Made by a program: the position numbers and the translations under genes. From an uncultured Acidobacteriota bacterium (GTDB taxonomy: Bacteria; Acidobacteriota; Terriglobia; Terriglobales; Acidobacteriaceae): a stretch of 64,000 nt of DNA. The notes under the pieces were generated by a model that did no database searches, was not told where the DNA came from, and was given only the letters and a program-made list of their open reading frames with translations. Of this stretch, positions 27,101-35,337 are shown in pieces; position 1 is the first letter of the stretch, and each line of letters begins with the position of its first letter. The stretch lies in contig CAILAC010000008.1 of the NCBI GenBank assembly GCA_903832055.1, positions 62,001 through 126,000 on the forward strand, in the 5' to 3' direction.

Positions 27101-29731
27101 CCTGCCCTTCGCGAAAATGCGGGCGCGACCAAGCGGTTCGTCTTCCCGCCTGAGGTGCTCAAAGCAGTGCGTAAGGCAGGCGCCAAACAAGGCAGCACCC
27201 TCTTCGCGACGCTGCTTTCCGGCTTCTCGTTGCTCATCCATCGCCTCGCGCAGCAGGAAGATGTGGTCATTGGCATCCCGGTTGCCGGCCAGGCGCAGCT
27301 TGAAAATGGCGGCTCGCTGGTCGGTCACGGGGTCAACTTCCTGCCAATCCGCAGCCATCTCACGCCAAACCAAACGTTTTCGCAATTCGTGAAACAGACC
27401 CGCAAAACGCTGCTCGACGCCCAGGATCATCAGGACTACACGTACGGCACCCTGCTGCGAAAACTCAAGATTCCCAGCGACCCCGCCCGACTCCAGTTGG
27501 TCGAGGTTCAGTTCAATGTGGAGCAGGTCGGTGCCGGACTCAAATTCGATGCCCTCACCGTTGACCTCAGCGCCAACGCCAAAACCCATGTCAACATGGA
27601 TCTCTTCTTCAACTTCATCGACCGCGGCACAGAACTCTGGCTCGATTGCGACTACAACACCGGACTCTTTGAAGAAGAAACAATCGAGCGCTGGTTCGGC
27701 CACCTGAGCGCAATTCTCGAGGGATTTGTCGCCGACGCTGAGCAGCCGGCAGACCAGGTCTCTCTGCTGACACCAGACCAGTTAGAGCAAATGCTTGTCA
27801 CCTGGAATGCGACCGAACGCAGCTACCCTCGTGAGTTCCCGATTCACCGCGTATTCGAGCAGCAGGTCGAGCGAACGCCAACGGCCGTCGCCCTGGTCGG
27901 AGCAAATGCTACATTCACCTACGCTGAACTGAATGAAAAGGCCAATCAGCTTGCCTACTTCCTTCAAAAATCCGGCGTCGGCCAGGGAGACCGCGTTGCC
28001 GTCTGCCTCAACCGCTCCCTCGAAGTCATTGTCAGCCTGATTGCAATCCTCAAAGTGAGCGCAGCCTATGTCCCGGTTGACCCCAGCTATCCAGCTTCGC
28101 GACTCTCATTTCTAATTCAGGATTCGGCAGCGAAGGCACTGCTCACCCAGCGCTCCATCGCCGCTGAACTGCCGTCGCTGAACACAAACATCCTCATCCT
28201 CGATCAGGACTGGCCGGTCGTAGCCCTGGAATCGACTCGCAATCTGGAAATTGATCCAAGCCATCACCATGAGCCCAACCAACTGGCGTATGTCATGTAC
28301 ACCTCCGGCTCTACTGGCAATCCAAAGGGCGTTCTGGTGCCACATCAGGCCGTTCTCCGGCTGGTCAAAAACAACACCTTCGCCAGTTTCTCTGCCGACG
28401 AAGTCTTCCTGCAACTTGCGCCCATCTCCTTTGATGCCGCCACATTTGAGATTTGGGGAGCGCTGCTCAACGGCGGCAAGCTCATCCTGGGACCAGTAGA
28501 CCGTGTCACTCCGGAAGAAATCGGGCGGCTCATCGCAGCCCATGAAGTCACAACGATCTGGCTCACGGCGGCGCTCTTTCACCTCATCGCGACCGAGCAT
28601 CTTGAGATTCTTCGCCCACTGCGCCAGCTGCTTGCCGGGGGAGATGTCCTGTCGGTGGCGCACACCCGCAAGGTCTGTGAATCCCTGCCTCACCTGAAGC
28701 TCATCAACGGATACGGACCTACCGAGAACACCACCTTTACCTGCTGCCACACCATCACCTTGGACAGCCTGGCCGCAGGAGCCGTCCCAATCGGCAAGCC
28801 TATTGCCAATACCCGCGTCTATATTCTGGACGCAAACCGCAAACCTGTTCCGCCGGGCGTTACCGGCGAACTCTATGCTGCCGGAGACGGACTGGCTCAG
28901 GGTTACCTCAATGCGCCTGACCTGACCGCGGAGAAGTTCATCGAACTCACGCTGGAAACCGGACGCACCGAGCGCCTCTACCGTACCGGAGATCTCGCGC
29001 GCTTCCGTTCCGTTGAAGCGGATGGAACCATTGAGTTCCTTGGACGCGGCGATACCCAGGTCAAGATTCGCGGCTACCGCATTGAGCTGTCAGAAATCGA
29101 AAATGTGCTGGAGCGCTCCCCGCTGGTGCGCTCGGCCATCGTCGCCGTGCGGACTGATTGGGTTTCTGCCTTTGACGCTCCGGGAGACAAGCGACTTGCG
29201 GCCTATGTCATTCCCACTCTGCCGGGAGACCCCGCGACGCTGGCCGCGCAACTGATACCGGAATTACGTAAACATCTGCAGGATCAGTTGCCTGACTACA
29301 TGCAGCCGGCAGCGATCATGCTGCTGACAAGTCTGCCGCGCACCATCAACGGCAAAGTTGACCGCCGCGCCCTTCCTGCACCAGTTCCTGAACAGTTGCT
29401 CCGAGCCCGCTCCATCGTCTATCCTCGCACTCCTCAACAGGAAATCCTGGCCAATATATGGTCCAAGGTCCTGGGCTTAAAAGAGGTAAGCATTGACGAC
29501 ACAATTTTTGAGCTTGGCGGCGATTCGCTGTTAATCTTTAGGATAATTACGCTCGCAAATCAGGCGGGCCTGAAGTTGACAGCTCGTCATGTATTTCAGT
29601 TTAAGACCGTTGCGGCTATTTGTGAACAACTTGAAATGGATTCGAATAATCAAGTGGCACAAAGCAGCGTGGGCGCGATACAGGCTATTCCGCGTTCACT
29701 TCACCGTCGCCCACAAACAACCCTGAAGTAG
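21113..29731 (+). CDS. Hybrid PKS-NRPS: ACP-KS-AT-ACP-AMT-C-A-T
   Basis: 2872 residues. Order: carrier (GGTSL, Ser82); ketosynthase with Cys334 (SACSTS), His470 (EAHGTGT) and His510 (GHLDVAAG); acyltransferase with Ser781 (GHSVGE) and HAFHS at 880, the malonyl-CoA signature; carrier Ser1131 (GFDSL); Ala/Pro-rich linker; class-III PLP aminotransferase with Lys1588 (TYGKVVAGG) and DEVVTGFR; condensation domain with HHIIFDG (1917-1923); adenylation domain from ~2230 with YTSGSTGNPKG (2396) and NGYGPTENT; carrier Ser2805 (GGDSLL). No KR, DH or ER, so the beta-ketone made by one malonate extension would become a beta-amine, as in iturin/mycosubtilin synthases. The A pocket reads D-A-F-W-L-G-G-T-F-K, one residue from the classic valine code. 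No loading domain precedes the first carrier, so it must be charged in trans. Confidence 0.95.
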   Translation: MASNGMSQQMNREGNANSKQLGPEPKVQTSAGAEPGAAPSSIIEDSGIEAAIGKIWKDLLGFPQAGPSISIDENFFEVGGTSLLATILLARINKTFGRNLSIASVFEHTTIRSQANLLRAAATPENTAVVQSLQGQSENTPTAAAGIHSSSSAVAIIGMTGRFPGAESVEDFWKNLCNGFESITFFNRSELELSEQALAEQNEGYVAARPLLKSPDLFDAEFFGVYPREAALMDPQHRVFLECAWEVLERAGYDPNHVHESVGVFAGCSMNTYFMRNVSREQNNGPRSFVEEFTGSYQVGNYAAMMGNDKDFLPTRISYKLNLRGPSMSVQSACSTSLVAVAQACQSLLTQGCDMALAGAVSITFPLQRGYVAQEGGLASLDGHCRPFDEKASGTVFGHGSAILLLKRLDEAMADGDQVLAVIRGFAVNNDGAMKIGYTAPSVEGQAQVIARAQQMAGVSAESISYLEAHGTGTPLGDPIEVAALTRAFRSTTNAKQFCSLGTAKANVGHLDVAAGATGLIKTVLQIQNRTIPGLLHFNQPNPHLELDDSPFFVDQKLRPWQTPGQPLRAGVSAFGVGGTNAHVIVEEPPVTAPSEANNGAQLMVWSAKTTTAIAGIAEALGQHFTENPETNLADAAYTLQIGRSAHRLRRATVVANSAEAAKLTSRSLIQNDKPFENPRLVFCFPGQGVQTIGMGRRLYETQPVFRKHFDACDRLLLPLLGKSLLSVVFPNEITPEATLQATETLNQTIYAQPAIFAIEYAMAQLWLSWGITPVAMVGHSVGEYVAACLSGVLSLEDALTLIAARCRLMQSLPTGSMLAVRAPEETVSALLQSTGAALDIAAVNSPKLCVVSGADPAIDLFIEQLDAQKILHRRLATSHAFHSRMLDPMLDEFAGHASKVTFHAPSTPYSSSLTGTWVTAEEVAKPEYWTRHLRRTVRFADALQTVASGPETILLEVGPSETLVQMMRQTFMEKAGSSANGPLILASLASAKDAIAEDTAILTALGKLWTSGVKPDWQRFHGASRRRRILLPTYPFDRKRHWIEPLQAAAPSNSMLQLPVPNVPQTPSVSAATIHSPVPVEDTIMATSSPLPAEDAAMLNDLKALITDLSGTDLADAEGDASFLELGFDSLFLTQLTQGIQSKYRVKLTFRQIMESYPTLTSLAAHLESTVAPNLQPAKAAAPVSAPVYAPAPVTTVAASVPANFASTAPLASFASSTALSGSYEGLFASQLQAVTGLIQQQLDILRGQQLGTPLAPVAQAVPVQAAVPAAATAVSAPQVASASTETKPAKAAFTPFKPLVRGESGGLNPVQEAYLQSFITIYNEKTASSKSFTQQHRSVFADGRVVSGFNAQLKELVYPIVVERAKGAYLWDKDGNRYIDILNGYGAILYGHSPDFIVDALRAQLELGFPIGPQTDLVGECSELIREFTGMDRVTFCNTGSEAVMGAMRLARTVTGRNLVVLFSGDYHGSFDEVLVKSVGNQRSMPVAPGIPRESVANILVLDFGTPEALEIIRQRADEIAAVLVEPVQSRHPELRPVEFLREVRSITEKSGSALIFDEVVTGFRTHIGGMQALYGIKADLATYGKVVAGGMPMGILAGTPTYMDALDGGQWKFGDDSFPQVGVTFYAGTFMRHPLAMAAVRASLLHLKESGHDLQINLATKTATLVKDLNDLFTEFNYPSQAETFSSWFYLAVPTDPKLARMLHFHLREQGIHIQEGFPCFLTTAHTEADLDEVRTAFRNGLEKMRAGQVLPSASPVLEASPSAVAAAQPVVEAELEPVALDYPITEQQREIFLGTQLGDEANCAFNESTSLILKGELNQRALELSLEKLVRRHEALRSTIDADGETVHVAATAALGLQIDDLSAFPEAEKQARRSEILLQEGSTPFHLTTGPLFRARLLRLGRQEHILVLTAHHIIFDGWSTNVLYSELSELYNAAVAGKSAALGAPAAFSEYAANQHRELNSADRATVEAFWLEQFKSLPNPLQLPTDHPRPALRENAGATKRFVFPPEVLKAVRKAGAKQGSTLFATLLSGFSLLIHRLAQQEDVVIGIPVAGQAQLENGGSLVGHGVNFLPIRSHLTPNQTFSQFVKQTRKTLLDAQDHQDYTYGTLLRKLKIPSDPARLQLVEVQFNVEQVGAGLKFDALTVDLSANAKTHVNMDLFFNFIDRGTELWLDCDYNTGLFEEETIERWFGHLSAILEGFVADAEQPADQVSLLTPDQLEQMLVTWNATERSYPREFPIHRVFEQQVERTPTAVALVGANATFTYAELNEKANQLAYFLQKSGVGQGDRVAVCLNRSLEVIVSLIAILKVSAAYVPVDPSYPASRLSFLIQDSAAKALLTQRSIAAELPSLNTNILILDQDWPVVALESTRNLEIDPSHHHEPNQLAYVMYTSGSTGNPKGVLVPHQAVLRLVKNNTFASFSADEVFLQLAPISFDAATFEIWGALLNGGKLILGPVDRVTPEEIGRLIAAHEVTTIWLTAALFHLIATEHLEILRPLRQLLAGGDVLSVAHTRKVCESLPHLKLINGYGPTENTTFTCCHTITLDSLAAGAVPIGKPIANTRVYILDANRKPVPPGVTGELYAAGDGLAQGYLNAPDLTAEKFIELTLETGRTERLYRTGDLARFRSVEADGTIEFLGRGDTQVKIRGYRIELSEIENVLERSPLVRSAIVAVRTDWVSAFDAPGDKRLAAYVIPTLPGDPATLAAQLIPELRKHLQDQLPDYMQPAAIMLLTSLPRTINGKVDRRALPAPVPEQLLRARSIVYPRTPQQEILANIWSKVLGLKEVSIDDTIFELGGDSLLIFRIITLANQAGLKLTARHVFQFKTVAAICEQLEMDSNNQVAQSSVGAIQAIPRSLHRRPQTTLK

Positions 29732-29763
29732 TTTTGCTTTCTGCGCTTATGCCCTGGAGTCAA

Positions 29764-32700
29764 ATGAGACCAACTTCTGCATGTGACGTCGAGCATGTAC
29801 CGGTAGAAGTGATGAGCCAGACCGGGCTCGAAGACGCGTCCAACGCCGAGTCTTCGCAGCACCTTGCCGGGCAGGAAGAAAGCGTCTATGTCTTCCCCGC
29901 CAGTCTGGAACAAATCCGCTACTGGACACTCGATCAGTTGGACGGCGCGTCGACTGCGTCCAACATGGCAATCGCCGCACGCCTCGAAGGGGTGGTCAAC
30001 GACGCCGTTGTCGAGCGATCAATCCACGCCCTCGTCGAACGGCACGAAGCACTTCGAACAACATTTCGACTGGTCGACGGCCAGCTGTGCCAGATAATTC
30101 AGGAAGAGCCGCGCTACAGCTTTTCAATCACCGACCTGCGCCACCTGCCCGATGAGCAGAGGTCAGAGGCAGCCGAAGCAGCTGTTGAAGAACACAGCCA
30201 TGCGCGCTCCGATCTTTCCGCTGGCCCCGTCTTTTTTGCCCGCCTCATTCATGTCACTGAGCAGCAGCACATCCTCGCTTTCACCATGCACCACATTGCC
30301 TGCGACGGCTGGTCAAACGGCATTCTGATTCGTGACTTTACTGACTTCTACAGCGCATTCGCTCAAAATCGTGTGCCAGGTCTTCCTGCGCTTCCCTTCC
30401 AGTTTGCCGATTTCACGGTATGGCAGCAGAACTGGCTTGAGAGTTCCGCAGCCAAGGCGGCGATAAGTTATTGGCGCTCGCACATCCAGCGCGAGCTGCC
30501 CGCGGTTGATCTGCCCACAGACTGGCCGCGCCAATCAAAGAAAAGCTATCCGGGACATATCGAGTCAACACTGCTGCCCGATGCTCTGACCGCCCGGCTC
30601 AAAGCCTATTGCAGGACTCACAATGCCACCATGCATCAGGTGCTGCTGGCAGCTTTTGAAGCACTCATCGCGCGCTACACCAACCAAAGCGAGTTCCTGC
30701 TTGGCTCCACAATCGCCAACCGTACGCAGCCGGGGATGGAAAATGTCGTTGGCCGGTTTGCCAACCCACAGGTCATCCTGGCTGATGTCAGCGGCGACCC
30801 CTCGTACAACCAACTGCTGCGCCGCGTCACCGAGTGGAGCACCGAATCTTACGCGCATCAGGACCTGCCCTTCTCCCGCCTCATGGAAGAGTTCCAACTC
30901 GATCAGGCCGGGGCGACATCGCAGTTCCTTCAGGTCTACTTCGTCTATCAAAAAGCGTTCATGCAGCCCCAGCAGGCCCAGGGGCTCAGTGTCACTCCGC
31001 GACCGTCCGTTTCTGGTGGCGTGAACTTCGATTTGCTCGTCAGCATCGTCGAGCGAGCCGAAGGCCCTCGCCTTCAGATGGAGTACAACACCGTTCTCTT
31101 CCGCAAAGAGCGCATCCTCAGCCTGATTGAGATGTACGTGCGAACGCTCGAAGCGGTGATGAACGATGACTCCGTGGCCGTGTCGGCGCTGCCACTTCTT
31201 TCGCTTCCTGAGTCCCATATCGTTGCTGGGGGCGCTAGCCCCACACTCGAAAATCAGAGCGCTGATGCCTCGGGCCCCTCGATAGCTGAATGGCTCGACT
31301 CCCAGGCGGAACTGCTTGGCAATGCCTTAGCGATTCTCGAAGACAATCAGCAGATCAGCTGGAAGACCCTGCAGCAAAGCAGCCGAACCATTGCAGCATC
31401 GTTGTCGTCACTCGGCGTCGCCAGCGGTAAAACCGTCGCATTGCGGCTCGAACCGGGCGCGCATGTCGCGGCGACAGTATGGGCTCTCATGCGGTTGGGG
31501 GCGGTAACTATCCCCTTGTCGACATCGGCAAGTCCGGAAGAGTGGTCCGGGATTCTTGCAACTCACAGCCCAGACATGGCCCTGTCTTCGTCCGGCTTTG
31601 CCGCTCGGGTATCCGGCATTCGCTCTTATGAATCGCTCCTCACTGAACGGCCCGGAACCGCACAGGAAACTTATCCACTGCCGGACTACCCCGATTCCTC
31701 CAGCGCGGCGTGGTCGGCGCTCAGCTCATCCGGTATCGTAACCGCATCCCATCAGGCAACCCTGCAACAGTTGCGCGCAGCTGCGGCAGCCCTGGATCTT
31801 CGTGCTGGCGATCTCGTACTTGCCACTCGGGCCGAATCCGCAACAGATGCCTTGATTGACCTGCTTTTACCTCTGGCGGCCGGTGCATCGCTGCTGGTCG
31901 CGGATGCTGAGACCGGCGCTGCAAGTGCGCCCACCGTCAGTCACGAAACGTTGCCAACGGCCTTGATCACCCAGTACCAGCCATCCTTCGTCATCACTTC
32001 TTCGACGGCGCTCCTCCAAGCTGTGCATGAACGCTGGGCGGGGGATCGGCGTCTGAATGTTGTCCTGCGTGGAGGCATCTTGAATGCCGCCCAATCAGGA
32101 CGGCTTTCTGCGACGCCTCTCCGCCTTTGGGCTCTGATTTCCTCTGCATCCACGGCCGGTCCTCTTGCGATCGCCAAGGTTACAGGCACCATTGAACCAA
32201 CCTACGCCCCACTGCCGGGGCAGCGTCTGGACATCCTTGCTGACAATGATTTGCCCGTGCCCCCCGGCGTGTCGGGGGAACTGGCACTCAGCGCTGGCAC
32301 CCAGATGCGTCGCACTGGGTACCTTGCCCGCTCAACCTATGCCGCAGGTCTTGATGAAAGCAAGAACACACTCGTTCAGGTCATCGATTACTCCAACCGT
32401 CAGGTACGTTTGCACGGGTATCGAATGCGCCTCGGCGAGGCGGAGGAAGTCCTCTGGCAAAATCCATCGGTTGCTGATGCGGTTGCAACCATTTTGCCAG
32501 TTGAAAATGTCAGCACGCTCGTCGTCTACTACCGCTCTTTTAGTGTGACAGCAGAGGCGGATCGCGCTGTTCGTGACCGCTTCAAGTCTGTTGCTCCAGG
32601 GCACCTTGCATCCGCCGAGCTGATTGCGGTGAACGCAATCCCACGCAGCGCCGATGGTTTGGCGGACTTCTCCCGTCTCCCGCTTCCCGGCGCAGCAAAG

Positions 32701-33870
32701 TCTGCGCCCGAAGCAGACAGCGAGTACCTCGCGCCTCGTGATGAACTGGAAGCCAGTCTGGTCGCAATCTGGGAAGAAGTCCTCGGTAAACGCCCGATTG
32801 GCGTGCGCACTCCGTTCTTCAAATTGGGCGGATACTCGCTGATGATCGTGCGACTCTTCGCGCGAATCAACAAGACGCTCGGCACAGCTCTGCCCATCAC
32901 TACGATTTTCAACGCCCCCACAGTTGAGCAGTTGGCGGGTATCGTTCGCGGACGATCCTATTACTCCTCGCTGGTACCGGTTCATACCGAGGGCGCACGG
33001 CCACCCTTCTTCATGATTCACTCGTACCTCCTTTACCAGGGAATCCCCCACGTGCTTGGCCCCGATATTCCCTTCTATGGCCTTCGTGAACTGGATACAG
33101 ATGCCGAAGACATGACCGTGGTTCAGCGCGCAGCCGCCTATCTCGATGCCATGCGCTCCATCCAGCCGCGAGGACCGTACTTCATTGGTGGCTGGTGCGC
33201 GGCCGGGCCGCTTGCCGTAGAAACAGCGCGCCAGATTGCAGCCAGCGGCGAAGAAGTCGGCTTCCTTGTTCTCTTCGATTCATGGCGACCAGGATATTCT
33301 GCCGAATTGGCGCGTGAGCAGGCAGGCACCGCTGAGATGTCTCTGAAAGCGAAGCTCGGCCGCAAGTACCGCTTCCACCGCAATCGCTGGCGAACGTTGA
33401 CCGCCACGCAGAAGGTGAAGTATGTCGCGGCAGCTGTTGGCGCCAAGATTGAGTCTGTGCGCAACCGCATTTATCTGAAAAACTGGGCAATTGCGGAGTG
33501 GTTCTGCCGCCGCTTTGGCTTGCCACTTCCCCACTTCATGCACAATGTCAGCCTGACTACTCTCAATTCCCTCAAGGAATACCGGGGTGTTGAACCGTAT
33601 TTGGGCTCGCTTACCCTCATTCGCGCCGAACAGGCTCCTTACATCCCCGGAGCTAAAGAGCACTGTGGCTGGGACGCAATCGTCAAAGGCGGCGTCAAGG
33701 TTCTGTGGGCGCCGGGAGACCACGAATCCATGTTCCTCGAGCCGCATCTGGACACCGTTGGCGTGCTTTTGCGCCAGGGTCTGGCAGAGGCCTACGCGCA
33801 ATCATCCTCCGCGAATAGCGTCGTTTCGCGAAGCGCATCGATTGAGCGAATTGAGCAGGTTCCGGGCTAA
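29764..33870 (+). CDS. NRPS terminal module: C - degenerate A - T - TE (cysteine-type)
   Basis: ATG 29764 has GGAG five bases upstream and is preferred to TTG 29734; numbering below is from 29734 (1378 residues). The condensation domain is intact (HHIACDG near 186-192). The region ~515-1000 keeps the outline of an adenylation domain (PPGVSGELAL, RQVRLHGYRMRLGEAEE) but has lost the key cores: the Gly-rich A3 loop is SALSSSGIVTAS, no YGPTE is present, and the catalytic A10 lysine region reads ADGLADFSR. It should not activate an amino acid. Carrier Ser1035 (GGYSLM). Thioesterase with GWCAAG, Cys1155 in place of Ser, and His1330 (GDHESMF). The T-TE part is closely related to that of the 6924-10316 protein. 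It follows the hybrid synthase by ~30 bases and probably receives its product. Confidence 0.93.
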   Translation: MRPTSACDVEHVPVEVMSQTGLEDASNAESSQHLAGQEESVYVFPASLEQIRYWTLDQLDGASTASNMAIAARLEGVVNDAVVERSIHALVERHEALRTTFRLVDGQLCQIIQEEPRYSFSITDLRHLPDEQRSEAAEAAVEEHSHARSDLSAGPVFFARLIHVTEQQHILAFTMHHIACDGWSNGILIRDFTDFYSAFAQNRVPGLPALPFQFADFTVWQQNWLESSAAKAAISYWRSHIQRELPAVDLPTDWPRQSKKSYPGHIESTLLPDALTARLKAYCRTHNATMHQVLLAAFEALIARYTNQSEFLLGSTIANRTQPGMENVVGRFANPQVILADVSGDPSYNQLLRRVTEWSTESYAHQDLPFSRLMEEFQLDQAGATSQFLQVYFVYQKAFMQPQQAQGLSVTPRPSVSGGVNFDLLVSIVERAEGPRLQMEYNTVLFRKERILSLIEMYVRTLEAVMNDDSVAVSALPLLSLPESHIVAGGASPTLENQSADASGPSIAEWLDSQAELLGNALAILEDNQQISWKTLQQSSRTIAASLSSLGVASGKTVALRLEPGAHVAATVWALMRLGAVTIPLSTSASPEEWSGILATHSPDMALSSSGFAARVSGIRSYESLLTERPGTAQETYPLPDYPDSSSAAWSALSSSGIVTASHQATLQQLRAAAAALDLRAGDLVLATRAESATDALIDLLLPLAAGASLLVADAETGAASAPTVSHETLPTALITQYQPSFVITSSTALLQAVHERWAGDRRLNVVLRGGILNAAQSGRLSATPLRLWALISSASTAGPLAIAKVTGTIEPTYAPLPGQRLDILADNDLPVPPGVSGELALSAGTQMRRTGYLARSTYAAGLDESKNTLVQVIDYSNRQVRLHGYRMRLGEAEEVLWQNPSVADAVATILPVENVSTLVVYYRSFSVTAEADRAVRDRFKSVAPGHLASAELIAVNAIPRSADGLADFSRLPLPGAAKSAPEADSEYLAPRDELEASLVAIWEEVLGKRPIGVRTPFFKLGGYSLMIVRLFARINKTLGTALPITTIFNAPTVEQLAGIVRGRSYYSSLVPVHTEGARPPFFMIHSYLLYQGIPHVLGPDIPFYGLRELDTDAEDMTVVQRAAAYLDAMRSIQPRGPYFIGGWCAAGPLAVETARQIAASGEEVGFLVLFDSWRPGYSAELAREQAGTAEMSLKAKLGRKYRFHRNRWRTLTATQKVKYVAAAVGAKIESVRNRIYLKNWAIAEWFCRRFGLPLPHFMHNVSLTTLNSLKEYRGVEPYLGSLTLIRAEQAPYIPGAKEHCGWDAIVKGGVKVLWAPGDHESMFLEPHLDTVGVLLRQGLAEAYAQSSSANSVVSRSASIERIEQVPG

Positions 33871-33993
33871 TGCGGTCCCCGCTCACACATCAATCGCAGA
33901 TGCAAGCCCCCTACCGTGTACTTTCGGTTAAGCAGTTGCAACTCTTGTGGAGTTGTCTTCAGTAAACGCACCCGGCAACATGGAGTGATGAGG

Positions 33994-35259
33994 ATGCCCT
34001 CACAGAACCATGGCCAGATTACGGGCCATCAGTTTGGCGCGAAGACGAGCCGTGCGAACAACTTTGATTCTCTGCGCCTGATTTTCGCCGTTCTGGTCAT
34101 CCTTTCCCACAGCTTCCCTCTCACCCAGACCTACAACACCCATGAGCCGTTGTCAGTCCTGACGCATGGTCAGGTGACCTTTGGCAATATCAGCGTCTGG
34201 GCCTTCTTCGTCATCAGCGGCTTTCTCATTACACAAAGCTGGCAACGCTCCCCCAGGATCATCAAGTTTTTGAAACGCAGAATCGCGCGTATCTATCCGG
34301 GTTACGCGGTCGCTGCCCTGCTTACGGCACTTATCGTCGTACCTATCGCGGCAGATCCCGCATCCTACGTGCCCGTTTCGCTGCAAAGCTTTGTGCTCAG
34401 CACGCTACGCCTGCAGATTTTCGATACGACTCCGGTGTTCATTCACAGCCCACTGCCATTCACCCTCAATGGCTCATTATGGTCTGTTCCCTACGAATTC
34501 TGGTGCTACCTCGGCGTACTCGCTCTCGGGCTCACTGGCCTCCTTCGCCGTCGCTGGCTGATTGTTGCACTTTTCTTCATGGTCCTGGCACTCCACCTCT
34601 ACATGGACATCAAGGGCTGGACGCCCAGCGGAGCGATGCTTGGTCAGATATTCGGCTATCCACCGTTCTGGGCGACAGTTCTGCCGTTTTACCTGGCGGG
34701 TACGATATTCCAGATCTTCGGTGGCGACAAACTTCTGCGCCGGCCATTCATCATCCTCGCCGCGGTAGCGCTGATTGCATCGAACTTCATCCCAGAGGGC
34801 CTGGTCGTGACCATGCCTATTTGCGGCGCATACCTGCTTATGGCTCTTGCCTACCTGCCCAGCCTTCATCCGTTGAATCTCGGCCGGTTTGGTGACTTCT
34901 CATACGGCACTTATCTTTACGCTTTCCCCATCCAGCAGCTCCTCGTGCTGCGTGTTCATGGCCATATTTCACCGTGGCTGCTTTTCGCAGAAGCAACGCC
35001 TCTTACTCTGATCGCCGGCGCTCTCTCATGGCACCTGATTGAGCGTCACTTCCTCAAGCCCTCGTCTCAGCTCAAACATGAGGGGTTGCTTCCATCCCCG
35101 ACTGAATCGTCGCCTGCCAACAGACCTCTTGAATCTTCGCTCCACGCCGATGCATCGAAGGACGGCAAACAAATTCACTCTCGCAGCGACGGAATCCTTG
35201 CAGATCAAAAAGATGTGACCAGCCACGCGGAAGGAGAAGCGTATGCCATCAATCCATGA
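33994..35259 (+). CDS. Acyltransferase family 3 (OafA/YrhL-like)
   Basis: Integral membrane protein of ~421 residues from ATG 33994 (GGAG eight bases upstream; the frame is open to 33916). Signature: FDSLRLIFAVLVILSHSFPL with the conserved His, then WAFFVISGFLIT, RRIARIYPGY and WSVPYEFWCYL. About ten hydrophobic helices follow. The hydrophilic ~65-residue tail is unconserved. The family acylates (often acetylates) sugars of O-antigens, capsules and lipids on the membrane. Placed after the NRPS genes, it could acylate the glycan or the peptide; which one cannot be told from sequence. Confidence 0.9.
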   Translation: MPSQNHGQITGHQFGAKTSRANNFDSLRLIFAVLVILSHSFPLTQTYNTHEPLSVLTHGQVTFGNISVWAFFVISGFLITQSWQRSPRIIKFLKRRIARIYPGYAVAALLTALIVVPIAADPASYVPVSLQSFVLSTLRLQIFDTTPVFIHSPLPFTLNGSLWSVPYEFWCYLGVLALGLTGLLRRRWLIVALFFMVLALHLYMDIKGWTPSGAMLGQIFGYPPFWATVLPFYLAGTIFQIFGGDKLLRRPFIILAAVALIASNFIPEGLVVTMPICGAYLLMALAYLPSLHPLNLGRFGDFSYGTYLYAFPIQQLLVLRVHGHISPWLLFAEATPLTLIAGALSWHLIERHFLKPSSQLKHEGLLPSPTESSPANRPLESSLHADASKDGKQIHSRSDGILADQKDVTSHAEGEAYAINP

Positions 35260-35337
35260 CGTCAGCGCCAATGAGTTCTTCCACTCCGCATTCAGTGATT
35301 CTTGTTTTTGCCAAACATTCAAAAGGACACAGCACTC

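Noticed and set aside
26594-27703. 369-codon minus-strand frame
   Set aside because: Antisense shadow of the condensation domain of the hybrid synthase.
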